A stretch of 53,558 nucleotides of DNA from Fibrobacter sp. (GTDB taxonomy: Bacteria; Fibrobacterota; Fibrobacteria; Fibrobacterales; Fibrobacteraceae), in the NCBI GenBank assembly GCA_017550445.1, contig JAFZOV010000179.1:1-53558 (forward strand), in the 5' to 3' direction. A program made the translations under genes and the position numbers. The notes under the pieces are model-generated. The model did no database searches. It had not been told where the DNA came from and was given only the letters and a program-made list of their open reading frames with translations. This document shows, in pieces, positions 21,919 through 30,758 of this stretch (position 1 is the stretch's first letter; each line of letters starts with the position of its first letter).

Positions 21919-22188
21919 TTAATTATTGATAATGTTAGAGTTAAAGGAGTCGATAAACGCCGGTGTAAATCCGCCTTCGACGAACGGACGGAGAATAGCC
22001 ATATCCTCGTCCGATAGTTCCAGGGGGCCCTCGGATTTGAAGATGCGCATAGCAAGGTCAAGGGAGGCCACGCCGTTTACGTTTTTGTAAAGCAGGTCGG
22101 CGAGCTCTTTTCTTGCGTCAGTTTCTACGATTTGCTCATGGGCAATATCTTGAAACATTTTGAAGTGCTGAAAGTTAATTTTTGGCAT
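21919..22188 (-). CDS. small hypothetical tail-region protein
   Basis: An 89-residue acidic helical protein (FQDIAHEQIVETDARKELADLLYKN) ending in a Phe/Asn-rich tail. It lies between the giant tail protein and the DGR target gene, 5 nt from the latter. It could be a tail-fibre adaptor or chaperone for the diversified protein. No family is recognised. Confidence 0.6.
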   Translation of the reverse strand: MPKINFQHFKMFQDIAHEQIVETDARKELADLLYKNVNGVASLDLAMRIFKSEGPLELSDEDMAILRPFVEGGFTPAFIDSFNSNIINN

Positions 22189-22199
22189 TGTTCTTATTT

Positions 22200-25100
22200 T
22201 TAGTTATGGAAGAATTGACAAATCCAGCAACCGGTGTAGGTCGTTCCGTTAATTGTTGCTGTCATAGATGCGTTATATATCAGCAGGCACATTTCACGCG
22301 CGGTAGAGCTGATACTTGTTACGTTCATTCCAACGTGCCATTGATTTTCGTGCTGTACCCAAATCGGGTGCACGCTATCCCTCGGGGAGATATAAAAAGC
22401 GTTGGTTGTCATGTGAACAAACAAGTATTCCTCTCCGTCTTGCGGGCTCGAGGAAACATAGAGCGTTCCGTTTTGTCCGGTGTTGTTTACGATTATCGTG
22501 TGCGCCCTTGTAGGATAGTCGGAGGCAATCCTATCCGTATAGATAAATCCACCCGTAGAATAATAAACAAGTGGACGCAAGCCGGAAATCATGCCGCTCA
22601 CGCAATCTATCGCAATATTCTTTTGGAATCTGGTTACGTTAAGGCTCATGCCGATACCATAAATCGGCAGACTTTGCGTATTGCCGAGCCCGTCAAGCCA
22701 CGCCTCCACGGCCTTACCACCAACATAACTATCCCCGTACACCGAGCCGCCGATAGTAAGTCGCGCCTTGACGTTGCTATTACTGCGCTTAAACTGCAAA
22801 TAGTTTGCGTACAGCGCCATACCATTGTCGTTAGAGCTTGGCGAGCCGCTCGGCGTTGGCTGGGACCCCGCGATACCGAGGTGGTCGGTAGCAATCGTGA
22901 ATCCACCGATAGTACCGCCGGTAGCAGTAAGGTTACTCGTTGTAATGGCCCCGCTGATAGTTGCGTTGTTTGCGGTCAAAACACCTGCTTTTGTAACCTT
23001 GAAAGCACCCTTACCCAATGCGATACCGTCAGTTCCGATATACACGCCGTCGTGCGTGGTGTCGGCTAAAGACTCCATGCCGTTGTAAAGCGACGTTTGC
23101 CCGATATGGAACGAGCCGATAAGGCCGGAAACGGAATACAGCGCACCTGCCGCGGAAACGCGGAACTTACCACCACCGAGGCCGATACCGTCAGTACCCA
23201 AATACACCCCGTCGTCAGCGGAGGCAAAGGAGGCCATGCCGTTGTAAAGCGAGGTGGTCCCAATTACGAACCCGCCAATAATACCGCCGTTCAAAGCGTA
23301 GAGGCTGTTAGTTACAATCGTTCCGTCCTCAAAAATGCGGGTTTTTGCGGTTGTGGCGGCGGTTGCAAGGTTGGTAATGCCCGCGGCAATCATCAAAATA
23401 CCGTGGGTAGTTTCCCTGAATCCAGCAATATCGCCGCTTGCGTTGATAGCCGCCTTGACGGAGTTGTTTTCTTTCACTCCGATAAACGAGGACAACACCA
23501 TACCGCCAGCAATAACCGTGTCGTCCTTCGCGAGCGCCTGCGTGAGATACGCAACGTCGGAGGACGCGGCTTTTGCGTCAATCAGCGACTTTTCGTAAGC
23601 GTCGATAGACTCGGCCAGCGTATCACGATAGCCGTACCACGCGGCGATATACTCATAGTCAGCGTCGCGGGCCTGCGTGGTCGTCAAGTCTGCGGTGTAC
23701 TTATTAAGCGCGGTCAATGCCCGGGTGGTCGCCTGCGCAAAGTCGGTGTAATCGCGTCCGTAGAGCGTAGCCTTCGCAACAAGGGTATCTCGCTCCTCCT
23801 GGATATTGGCCTTGATTTGAACGAGGCCGCGCTTTTCCATAGGGGAAATAGCGCCGTCCGCACCCCAAAGAGTCAGCTCGCCAACGGCGGCTTGCGCGTC
23901 CGAAAGAGCTTGGTTTGCGGTCGTTTGCGCGTCGTCGGCAGCCTTCTTTGCAACGTCGGTCAGCACCTGCATTACGTTATTCAGTGCCACGTCGTAATCG
24001 CGCAGGAGCGCCGCGTAAACCTCGCGGGAGAATCCCTCAAACGGCCCGTCGATATTGAGCTGGACCGCGTTAAGGTACTCGCGGAGCGCAAGGTAGGCCG
24101 CATCAAGGGCATTTTCGCCCATGTTGTTGTAGTCGTAAATGACCCGGCCATAGGTCTGCGTCTGCTCGTCATACGCGCCCCGGAAGGTGTAAATCTTCCC
24201 GTTGTAGGAGAATTTCACCGGGAGCCCGGTGTGGGACGCGGCTTGAATCATCTGCTTGGCGGCATAGTAAGTACCGGTCTTACCCAACGCGCCGGTAGAA
24301 ACAATGCCGTTAATTCCGGTCCACGTGGTACGGATAGCTTCTTTCTCGGCCTGGTCCAGCACGTCGTCAAGGTTGATTTGCTCGAGAGCCGCAGCAACGG
24401 CCTCCGCGGTGTCCTTTGCGCTTTGTGCAAGGGTGGCCGCGTCGTCGGCTGTCTGCTGGGCGTTATCGGCAACAAGGCGGGCCGCGTCGGAAATCGCCTC
24501 GAGGATAGTCGCGCGAGCGTCATAATAGGCGGCGATATTCGCGTAGTCGTTTTCAACCTGGATAGATTCGGGGCTGGCGGCGGTGTACTTCTGGAACGCG
24601 GCTATCGCGTTGGTATAGGCGCTCAAATAGGACGTAGTGGAAACGGAGTAATCGGCGGCCTGGGCTACAATCTGGTCGCGCTCGGTTTGAACGTCCTTAT
24701 ATTGCTGTTTCAGCGCGGTTTTCTCGGTCGGGGAAATATACCCGTCGTTGCCCCATGTGGCGAGCTTGTCGCGGGCGGCTTCGGCAATACTCTTTGCGGA
24801 ATTGGCCGTGCTTTGAGCCGTGGCTGCGGCTGCGGCCGCGTTGGCGGCGGCGGTTTGAGCCAGGGCGGCGGCACTACCGGCGGCGGTGGCCGTCTGCTGG
24901 GCCGCATCTGCTGCGGCTTGTGCGTCCGTAGCGACTTTCTTTGCGGCAACGGCAATCGTGTTAAGGATAGTCGAACGAGCGTCGTAGTAGGCTACGATAT
25001 TGGCAAAATCGCTTTCAACAGCAATCAGCTCCGGCGTGGCTGCAGAGTACTTGTTAAGTGCTGTTACAGCGGCGTTATAGGCAGCTACAAAAGTAGTCGT

Positions 25101-28100
25101 CGTAACGGAGTACCGTGCCGCGTCAGCGATAATTTCCGCGTAGTCAGCGTCGATTTCCTCTTTCTGCTGTTTGAGCCCGAGCTTCTCGGTCGGCGCAATA
25201 TAGCCGTCGTCAGCCCAATTATCAAGGCGCGTGCTCACTCCGGAGGCAACGGTGGCCGCATTGTCGGCGGTCGATTGGGCCCGGGAGGCGGCATTGGCGG
25301 CACTATCGGCGGAGGATTGAGCCGCATTGGCGGCGGCCTGGGCAGCATTAGCTACCGTATCATCGGTATATTTCGTGGCCGTGGTCCAATGGTTCGCGTT
25401 GAACGCAACGCCTGCGGCCTTTGCGGTGCGACAAACGAGCGTTTCGTCGGAATAGACCCCGATAGTGGCGTGCAGCCAAAGGTCGCCCACGTCGTAAGCG
25501 TCCGCGTCGGTAGGCTGGCCGACAAACACGCGGCGCTTGTGGTCTGCGGTGTCCTGGGCGGCACGGGCGGCAGCGAGCGCAGCGGTTGCCACGGAGTCCT
25601 GCAGGAGATTCCAATAGTACGTGTTATTCGCATCGTCGAATTGGAACCGGTAGCCGTTGCCGGTATCATCGTCGTAATACAAGTCGCCGAGGTGGCTCTC
25701 ATATTCATTTGGCTGCCAGCCGGAGGCCGGGAGGTTATTCAGCGTGGGAACACCGGAATAGAAATACGTTTCAATGGTGTTATCCAGCACCGCCTGCATT
25801 TCGTCGATAGTTTCCTGAATCGCGCTCTCGAACGTGGTAATATCGGCGAGGATTTCGGCCTTCGTATCTTCGATTTGGCGCTGGATAGCCTTGTTGATAT
25901 TGTCATTGACAAGGAGCTCTGCGTCGTAGTAGTCGGTCAGCAGGTCGGAGAAGTGCGCCCGGTCGAATCCCTCAAAGACGGTTTCCCGGTCATTCAGTCC
26001 GACGGAACGCAGGAACTCACGGAGGGCCATATAAGCCGCGTCAAGGGCCGAAACGCCGATAGCGGCATAAGAATACACTACGTTGTCGAAAGTGTAAATA
26101 CGGCCATTATAGACGTATTTAACGCGGCCTCCGAGGGAGCTGTACTGCGAGAAAAGGTTTTTAGTGGTTATGTAAGAGCCCTTTGCCCCGGTGCGGCCCA
26201 AATCTTCCGTTCCGTTAATGGTAATCCACTCGGTACGAATCACATTCTTTTCCGTTTGGTCGAGCACCGTGTCGTCGTTCAGCAGCGCAAGGGCAGCGGC
26301 GGTTGCATCGGCCTTTGCTTGGGCGGTTTGAGCAGCAAGGGCGGCTGCGTCGGCTTTAGAAACAGCCGTATTAGCGGTCGATTGCGCGGTATCAGCAAGA
26401 CCCTTCGCGGCGGCGGCAATAGAGCTCAATATCGTAGCGCGGGACGTGTAATAAGCCCCAATATTGGCGTAATCGGCTTCCTTTGCCGTGCTTTGCTCCG
26501 GATTGGCCGTGTACTTTTGGAACGCGGCATTTGCCAGCGTGTAAGCCGCCGTAAAGGCAGACGAACTTACGCCGTAGCGGGTAGCGTCGGCGATAATCTG
26601 CGAGTATTCGTTGCGAACGTCGGTCCATTGGTTAGAGAGCGGCTCCTTCTCGACGGGGGAAATATACCCGTCGTCGGCCCACTCTTCCAGCGCGGCATTG
26701 GCCCTATCCGCATCGGCTTGTGCATCAGCCGCGGCCTGCGCAGCGTCAGCGATAGAGTCCGACAAATCCTGCCACTCGTCGAGCGCCTGCAAGCCGGAGC
26801 CGCCGGTGATAGTCACCCGGCCCGTAAATTCTCCGTTCTGGGTGAACACGCCAACCTCGCCGTTGCGAACGCCCACGGTGGTAATCAGCTTGCCCGTAAG
26901 GTTGTAGGAGTTGATTCCCTTGTAGTAGTCGTCACGCGGGGAGTTATTGTCAATCACCGTCGTTACCTTGACGCTTTGGCGGTTGGTGTTCGTCCGGTGG
27001 CCCACCTGCACGATATTATCCCCGGCGGCGGGAACCCCGGAGCCGGTGTCGCAGTCGGTCTTGGAGAGGATAATATAATCATCACCAACAGCGGTAACAA
27101 GTCGCCAATAGTATTTGGCTGTGGTCGTGCCGAGGTTGAACCGCTGGCAGCGGGCTTGGTCGCCAACGACAAACTGATTCGGCTCTTGGATATTGCCGTT
27201 TCCGTCCTCTTTGGTGTCAAGGTAGCACTTATAGCCGGTTTCCAGCTCCTCAACCCGGGTGCAAACGCCCGAGGCGGCGGAGTAGATAATCATGCCGCCC
27301 TGGTATTTGAGCTGCTGGATAATCAGCTCATAGACTTTCATTGTCTTACGGACGGTCAGCTCGTCCAGCTCCAGCGCCGCGTCCCCGTTCGTGGGCTTAT
27401 ACAGCCGGAATCCAGCACCGAGCGGGCCGGTGGTGAAATCGGGGCTCTTTATATCTCGGGAAACGACCGTAGGCGTTGTAACTTTGTTGAAAGCCACGTC
27501 GTCGGTAGAGCGGACCGGCTGATTAAGATAGTCGCCGAATTGCGCGTTATCCCACTTGTCGGAATCCAGCGCGTAATCTGCCGTTTGGGCCCGCGTTGCA
27601 AGGTCGGCATTGGTGGCGTGCGTTGCGTCGTCGGCGGTGGCCGCATGGGTGGCCTCGTCCGCGGTATCTGCGTGCGCTGCGTCGGTGGCGTAATCGGCCC
27701 GGTCTGCATCATCGGCCTCTGCGGCCCTATCGGCAAATCCCGCCTGGGACTTCGCGCCGTTAACCGTCACATAAAGGCCGTCAACGCCGAGCTTATCCAA
27801 ATCGGCCTTGTTTTCGTGCGTGTGGCCCGAGCCCGAACCGCCGCCAGAGGTGTCGGTCGTGTTTGTGGTCGTAGTCGTGATTTCCTCGACCGAACGGGAC
27901 GAAACCGGCGTTACGGAGGCTTTGTCGGAATAGGACTTTTTCTTTTTGTCCCGGAGCGTCACTTTGTAGGTCGGAATCGCGGCCTCGCTTTCGCTGATAG
28001 TCACCGAATCAATCAAAATCCGGGTGGGGCCGCTCGGCACAATATCATCTTCCAGCGTAATGTTCTGGGCGGGAAGAAGGACGCGCCCGCTCTCGACCAT

Positions 28101-30131
28101 GAATTTAGCGTCGATTTCCGGGGTGTATTGCCATTGTTCTTTTGCCGTGTCTGCCAGCACCTCCTGCGCGGACGCAAGGAGCCGTTTCTCGGCAATCGAG
28201 ATATACATTCCCGGCATGGCAATATCCAGCAAAACAAAGTGGTCGCCAGCGGCAATTTGATAGGTGCTATTCGGGAACCATTGAGCGAGCGACTCGTCCT
28301 CTGAACGGATTACTTCAAGCTCCCATGTGTCGGTAGCCTGCCGGTAGGTCACGTTTTTAATCTTGAACTCGCGGCCAGCGCAAGCGCCGGACCGGAAGGC
28401 AAGCGTCATGCCCTCGCCCAAAGCCGCCTGCTCGGAAATGTCAAAACCGATTTGCGGGATTGTCATTATGAACGTCTTTGCGCGGTAGTTGGAGATTTTA
28501 ACCTCCATATAAGCGTCATAAGCGTAGTTGTAGCTCTTTGCCGCCGTTCCTTCCGTGTTCGATATAATCAGCGCGGCGCTCACCTCAAATACGGTCCCGG
28601 ACGCAATCTGAAATTCGTCCAATGTGAACTCGCCGCCGGAGAATCGGAACCCGCCCTCGTCGTTGTTTTTTGCCGTGATTGTTTCGCGGTAGTAAGTACC
28701 GGAATGAGCACCCGGCGCAAGGTAGCCAACGCGAAGCTCAACATAAGCGCTTTCGCACTCGGTCGTAACATTACCGTTAATCTTAACGCTAACGTCCAGC
28801 TTCATTTTGCTGTATTCGTCGGGCGTGATATTCTTTGAGAAAAGTTCAATCCGGTGCTGGGAAGAAGCGCTCACGTTGCCGGAGCCGTTACCGGCGAAAT
28901 CTTCCTCTTCCTTTTGCGAATACGCTTTACCGGTAGTGTTGGAAGCAAGGCCCGTATCAGCCGGATTTTGGCAGGAATAGACCTCATCGACGCGCTGGGA
29001 ATCGGGCCAACTTTGCGCCGGTACGTAGCCCGGGCTGGCCGCACGGACCTCGGCGATAGTCACGCGCTCAATCGTCGGGTAAATCTCTTTCAGGTCGCCG
29101 GAGCCGTCAAAGTAGATACTCTTTGCACGGAGCCCGCGGGCCGCGATAGAAGCCGCGTCCTCGATAAAAGCCTTTGCGGGGTCCGGGAGGCCGTCAGTAA
29201 GGCCCCAACCGGAATAGTGGCTCATCGGGCCGGGGAACGTGTAAATATGGCCGTCGTAGGTGTAAATCTGCCCGTTATATACGTACTTAACGGCGCTACC
29301 CTCTACGGCATTGACCGGCAGCATGAGGTTTTGAATATCGACGGATTCAGCGCCGTGGATTTCCAGCTTGTTATACCAATTCGCCAGCATATTACGGTTA
29401 GAGCCGTAAACATATAGCCGATTGGCAATTTCCTCGGTATTAGCGGCGGTTTTCGTCAGCGCTTTAAGACCGTGGCCGCGTCCGTATTGGTATGCGTCGC
29501 CGTTCCCGTTAAGCCCGGCCCCGCCAATCGTAATGACGTGCTGGCCGTTCTCAAAGGAATAAACCCAACCCACCTCGGGCCAAATCTCATAGACCTTTTC
29601 GAGAACACCAATCAGCGAAACGCCGGAAACCACAAATTCGCGCTCTTCCTCCATAAGGGCCAAAAGCTCCGTAGAAGCGCCCATTTGCTGCGTCGCCAGC
29701 CGGACCAGCCAAGCGTTCGGGTGGAAGTTATCGAGGCAGGCTTGAATCCGCTCGGCAATACCGGCCACGTCGTCGAAAACGCTTATCGCGCTTTGCGTGG
29801 AGAAATGCACCCGGTTATCACCTGCAACCAAATCCCGGAAGGGGCAGATTTCAAGCTCATAGGACGCATCGTGCAGTTGTACGTTCTGATACACGTATGC
29901 CGCCCCGTGAGTCTTGAAACCAGCCTGCTTCTTGACCTGGGGAATATTATAGAGATAGTAACGAAGGCCGGTACGGGAGTAGTCCACGTAAGCGCCGATA
30001 CGCCAATTTATCGGACTCGGAGAGGCGATTTCCCGGAACGTCAAAGCGCCGGGCTTCATGTAAGTACCGGTGAACGTGGGCGCTCCGTTTGCGATTGGCG
30101 CGTTATTCTGGATAATGTCGAATCTTGCCAT
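22200..30131 (-). CDS. giant modular tail-tip/fibre protein
   Basis: A 2643-residue structural protein. The N-terminal ~750 residues resemble tail-tip hub/endopeptidase-like proteins (RTGLRYYLYNIPQ, LEVIRSEDESL), with a Gly/Ser/Thr-rich break. A long Ala-rich coiled-coil region follows with repeated modules: four about 90-residue units starting W-x-D-G-x-I-x-P-x-EK, and two longer units with LDQ-x-EK, NGRIYTF and ALDAAY-x-ALRE. The C-terminal ~450 residues carry beta repeats (IGTTSLYNGM, IGQTSLYNGM, DGVYIGTDGI) and a final globular domain. It probably forms the central tail fibre reaching to the host. It is encoded 3 nt after the distal tail gene. Confidence 0.88.
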   Translation of the reverse strand: MARFDIIQNNAPIANGAPTFTGTYMKPGALTFREIASPSPINWRIGAYVDYSRTGLRYYLYNIPQVKKQAGFKTHGAAYVYQNVQLHDASYELEICPFRDLVAGDNRVHFSTQSAISVFDDVAGIAERIQACLDNFHPNAWLVRLATQQMGASTELLALMEEEREFVVSGVSLIGVLEKVYEIWPEVGWVYSFENGQHVITIGGAGLNGNGDAYQYGRGHGLKALTKTAANTEEIANRLYVYGSNRNMLANWYNKLEIHGAESVDIQNLMLPVNAVEGSAVKYVYNGQIYTYDGHIYTFPGPMSHYSGWGLTDGLPDPAKAFIEDAASIAARGLRAKSIYFDGSGDLKEIYPTIERVTIAEVRAASPGYVPAQSWPDSQRVDEVYSCQNPADTGLASNTTGKAYSQKEEEDFAGNGSGNVSASSQHRIELFSKNITPDEYSKMKLDVSVKINGNVTTECESAYVELRVGYLAPGAHSGTYYRETITAKNNDEGGFRFSGGEFTLDEFQIASGTVFEVSAALIISNTEGTAAKSYNYAYDAYMEVKISNYRAKTFIMTIPQIGFDISEQAALGEGMTLAFRSGACAGREFKIKNVTYRQATDTWELEVIRSEDESLAQWFPNSTYQIAAGDHFVLLDIAMPGMYISIAEKRLLASAQEVLADTAKEQWQYTPEIDAKFMVESGRVLLPAQNITLEDDIVPSGPTRILIDSVTISESEAAIPTYKVTLRDKKKKSYSDKASVTPVSSRSVEEITTTTTNTTDTSGGGSGSGHTHENKADLDKLGVDGLYVTVNGAKSQAGFADRAAEADDADRADYATDAAHADTADEATHAATADDATHATNADLATRAQTADYALDSDKWDNAQFGDYLNQPVRSTDDVAFNKVTTPTVVSRDIKSPDFTTGPLGAGFRLYKPTNGDAALELDELTVRKTMKVYELIIQQLKYQGGMIIYSAASGVCTRVEELETGYKCYLDTKEDGNGNIQEPNQFVVGDQARCQRFNLGTTTAKYYWRLVTAVGDDYIILSKTDCDTGSGVPAAGDNIVQVGHRTNTNRQSVKVTTVIDNNSPRDDYYKGINSYNLTGKLITTVGVRNGEVGVFTQNGEFTGRVTITGGSGLQALDEWQDLSDSIADAAQAAADAQADADRANAALEEWADDGYISPVEKEPLSNQWTDVRNEYSQIIADATRYGVSSSAFTAAYTLANAAFQKYTANPEQSTAKEADYANIGAYYTSRATILSSIAAAAKGLADTAQSTANTAVSKADAAALAAQTAQAKADATAAALALLNDDTVLDQTEKNVIRTEWITINGTEDLGRTGAKGSYITTKNLFSQYSSLGGRVKYVYNGRIYTFDNVVYSYAAIGVSALDAAYMALREFLRSVGLNDRETVFEGFDRAHFSDLLTDYYDAELLVNDNINKAIQRQIEDTKAEILADITTFESAIQETIDEMQAVLDNTIETYFYSGVPTLNNLPASGWQPNEYESHLGDLYYDDDTGNGYRFQFDDANNTYYWNLLQDSVATAALAAARAAQDTADHKRRVFVGQPTDADAYDVGDLWLHATIGVYSDETLVCRTAKAAGVAFNANHWTTATKYTDDTVANAAQAAANAAQSSADSAANAASRAQSTADNAATVASGVSTRLDNWADDGYIAPTEKLGLKQQKEEIDADYAEIIADAARYSVTTTTFVAAYNAAVTALNKYSAATPELIAVESDFANIVAYYDARSTILNTIAVAAKKVATDAQAAADAAQQTATAAGSAAALAQTAAANAAAAAATAQSTANSAKSIAEAARDKLATWGNDGYISPTEKTALKQQYKDVQTERDQIVAQAADYSVSTTSYLSAYTNAIAAFQKYTAASPESIQVENDYANIAAYYDARATILEAISDAARLVADNAQQTADDAATLAQSAKDTAEAVAAALEQINLDDVLDQAEKEAIRTTWTGINGIVSTGALGKTGTYYAAKQMIQAASHTGLPVKFSYNGKIYTFRGAYDEQTQTYGRVIYDYNNMGENALDAAYLALREYLNAVQLNIDGPFEGFSREVYAALLRDYDVALNNVMQVLTDVAKKAADDAQTTANQALSDAQAAVGELTLWGADGAISPMEKRGLVQIKANIQEERDTLVAKATLYGRDYTDFAQATTRALTALNKYTADLTTTQARDADYEYIAAWYGYRDTLAESIDAYEKSLIDAKAASSDVAYLTQALAKDDTVIAGGMVLSSFIGVKENNSVKAAINASGDIAGFRETTHGILMIAAGITNLATAATTAKTRIFEDGTIVTNSLYALNGGIIGGFVIGTTSLYNGMASFASADDGVYLGTDGIGLGGGKFRVSAAGALYSVSGLIGSFHIGQTSLYNGMESLADTTHDGVYIGTDGIALGKGAFKVTKAGVLTANNATISGAITTSNLTATGGTIGGFTIATDHLGIAGSQPTPSGSPSSNDNGMALYANYLQFKRSNSNVKARLTIGGSVYGDSYVGGKAVEAWLDGLGNTQSLPIYGIGMSLNVTRFQKNIAIDCVSGMISGLRPLVYYSTGGFIYTDRIASDYPTRAHTIIVNNTGQNGTLYVSSSPQDGEEYLFVHMTTNAFYISPRDSVHPIWVQHENQWHVGMNVTSISSTAREMCLLIYNASMTATINGTTYTGCWICQFFHN

Positions 30132-30134
30132 AGC

Positions 30135-30656
30135 CTAACCCTCCACGATAAAGTGATTTGCCGGATTGTAAACCATGCTCGTTACCGGGTCGTTGACTTT
30201 CAGTACGACCTGGAAAAGAACCCGGGTGCACCCGTTCCATACCGAATAAGCGTCCTCCTCCGGCTGTGGGAACTCCTGCAAGCGCACCTGCCGGAACCCG
30301 AAGCCCGTGTAAGCGTCGTAGGTTTTCATAAAGCCCTGCGACAACGCCATTTGGAAATTGCGGATAGCCGTTTTGAGCTCCGCGATAGCCGCGTCGTCGC
30401 TGGCCCCGCGAGCGAAAATAACGCACTCCAGCTTGAACGTAAAGGCTTCAAAATTCAACCCCAAAGGCGAGATATATTCCTCGTCCCCGTGCTGGTCTTT
30501 CCATTGATTTTTGTACGGCTCCTTGACTTTGAGGGCCGCCGGATAATCATGCGCACGGACTATCACGGAGTAGTTTTGGAGAATGTCAATAGCAAAGCCG
30601 GTTTCAAACTGAAGGTAGAACGGCTTATAGTCGGATATGGAAGGAACGTACAACAT
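30135..30656 (-). CDS. distal tail protein-like
   Basis: A 173-residue beta-rich protein located between tape measure and tail-tip genes, the standard place of the distal tail protein that links tube to tip. It has FARGASDDAAIAELKTAIRNFQ in the middle and a Trp/Tyr-rich C-terminus. Family assignment is from order and size only. The ATG at 30656 is just 8 nt past the -7 box of its promoter, so the mRNA should be almost leaderless. It starts the tail/DGR/lysis operon. Confidence 0.65.
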   Translation of the reverse strand: MLYVPSISDYKPFYLQFETGFAIDILQNYSVIVRAHDYPAALKVKEPYKNQWKDQHGDEEYISPLGLNFEAFTFKLECVIFARGASDDAAIAELKTAIRNFQMALSQGFMKTYDAYTGFGFRQVRLQEFPQPEEDAYSVWNGCTRVLFQVVLKVNDPVTSMVYNPANHFIVEG

Positions 30657-30663
30657 AGCGTTG

Positions 30664-30716
30664 CAATTTTAAGCAATTTGCCCCTATAAGGGGCAAAAAG
30701 TATTGAAATGTATTGA
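30664..30716 (-). promoter_or_regulatory. phage promoter with double TCAATAC box (tail operon)
   Basis: Read leftward: TCAATAC (30716-30710), 3 nt, TCAATAC (30706-30700), 3 nt, TTG (30696-30694), 22 nt, TAAAATTG (30671-30664; consensus TAnnTTTG with one change). The build and spacing equal those at 8278-8330. A perfect hairpin TTTGCCCC/GGGGCAAA with a 5-nt loop (30677-30697) lies inside the spacer and covers TTG, a possible operator. Confidence 0.7.
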
Positions 30717-30727
30717 TTTTGAGAAAG

Positions 30728-30756
30728 CGTAACGCCCTAATTTATAGAGCGTTACG
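30728..30756 (-). terminator. probable terminator after tape measure gene
   Basis: CGTAACGC (30728-30735) pairs perfectly with GCGTTACG (30749-30756), immediately after the tape measure stop. In the leftward direction a moderately T-rich CTTTCTC follows. It would end the head-tail operon before the next promoter. Confidence 0.55.
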
Positions 30757-30758
30757 TG

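Noticed and set aside
23097..28304. 1735-codon open frame antisense to the giant tail protein
   Set aside because: It is a codon-bias shadow of an Ala-rich gene; the tail protein frame has clear repeats, motifs and correct genome context, and the antisense reading has none.
30677..30697. GC-rich hairpin TTTGCCCC/GGGGCAAA as a terminator
   Set aside because: No T-run in either direction, and it lies inside the spacer of the tail promoter.
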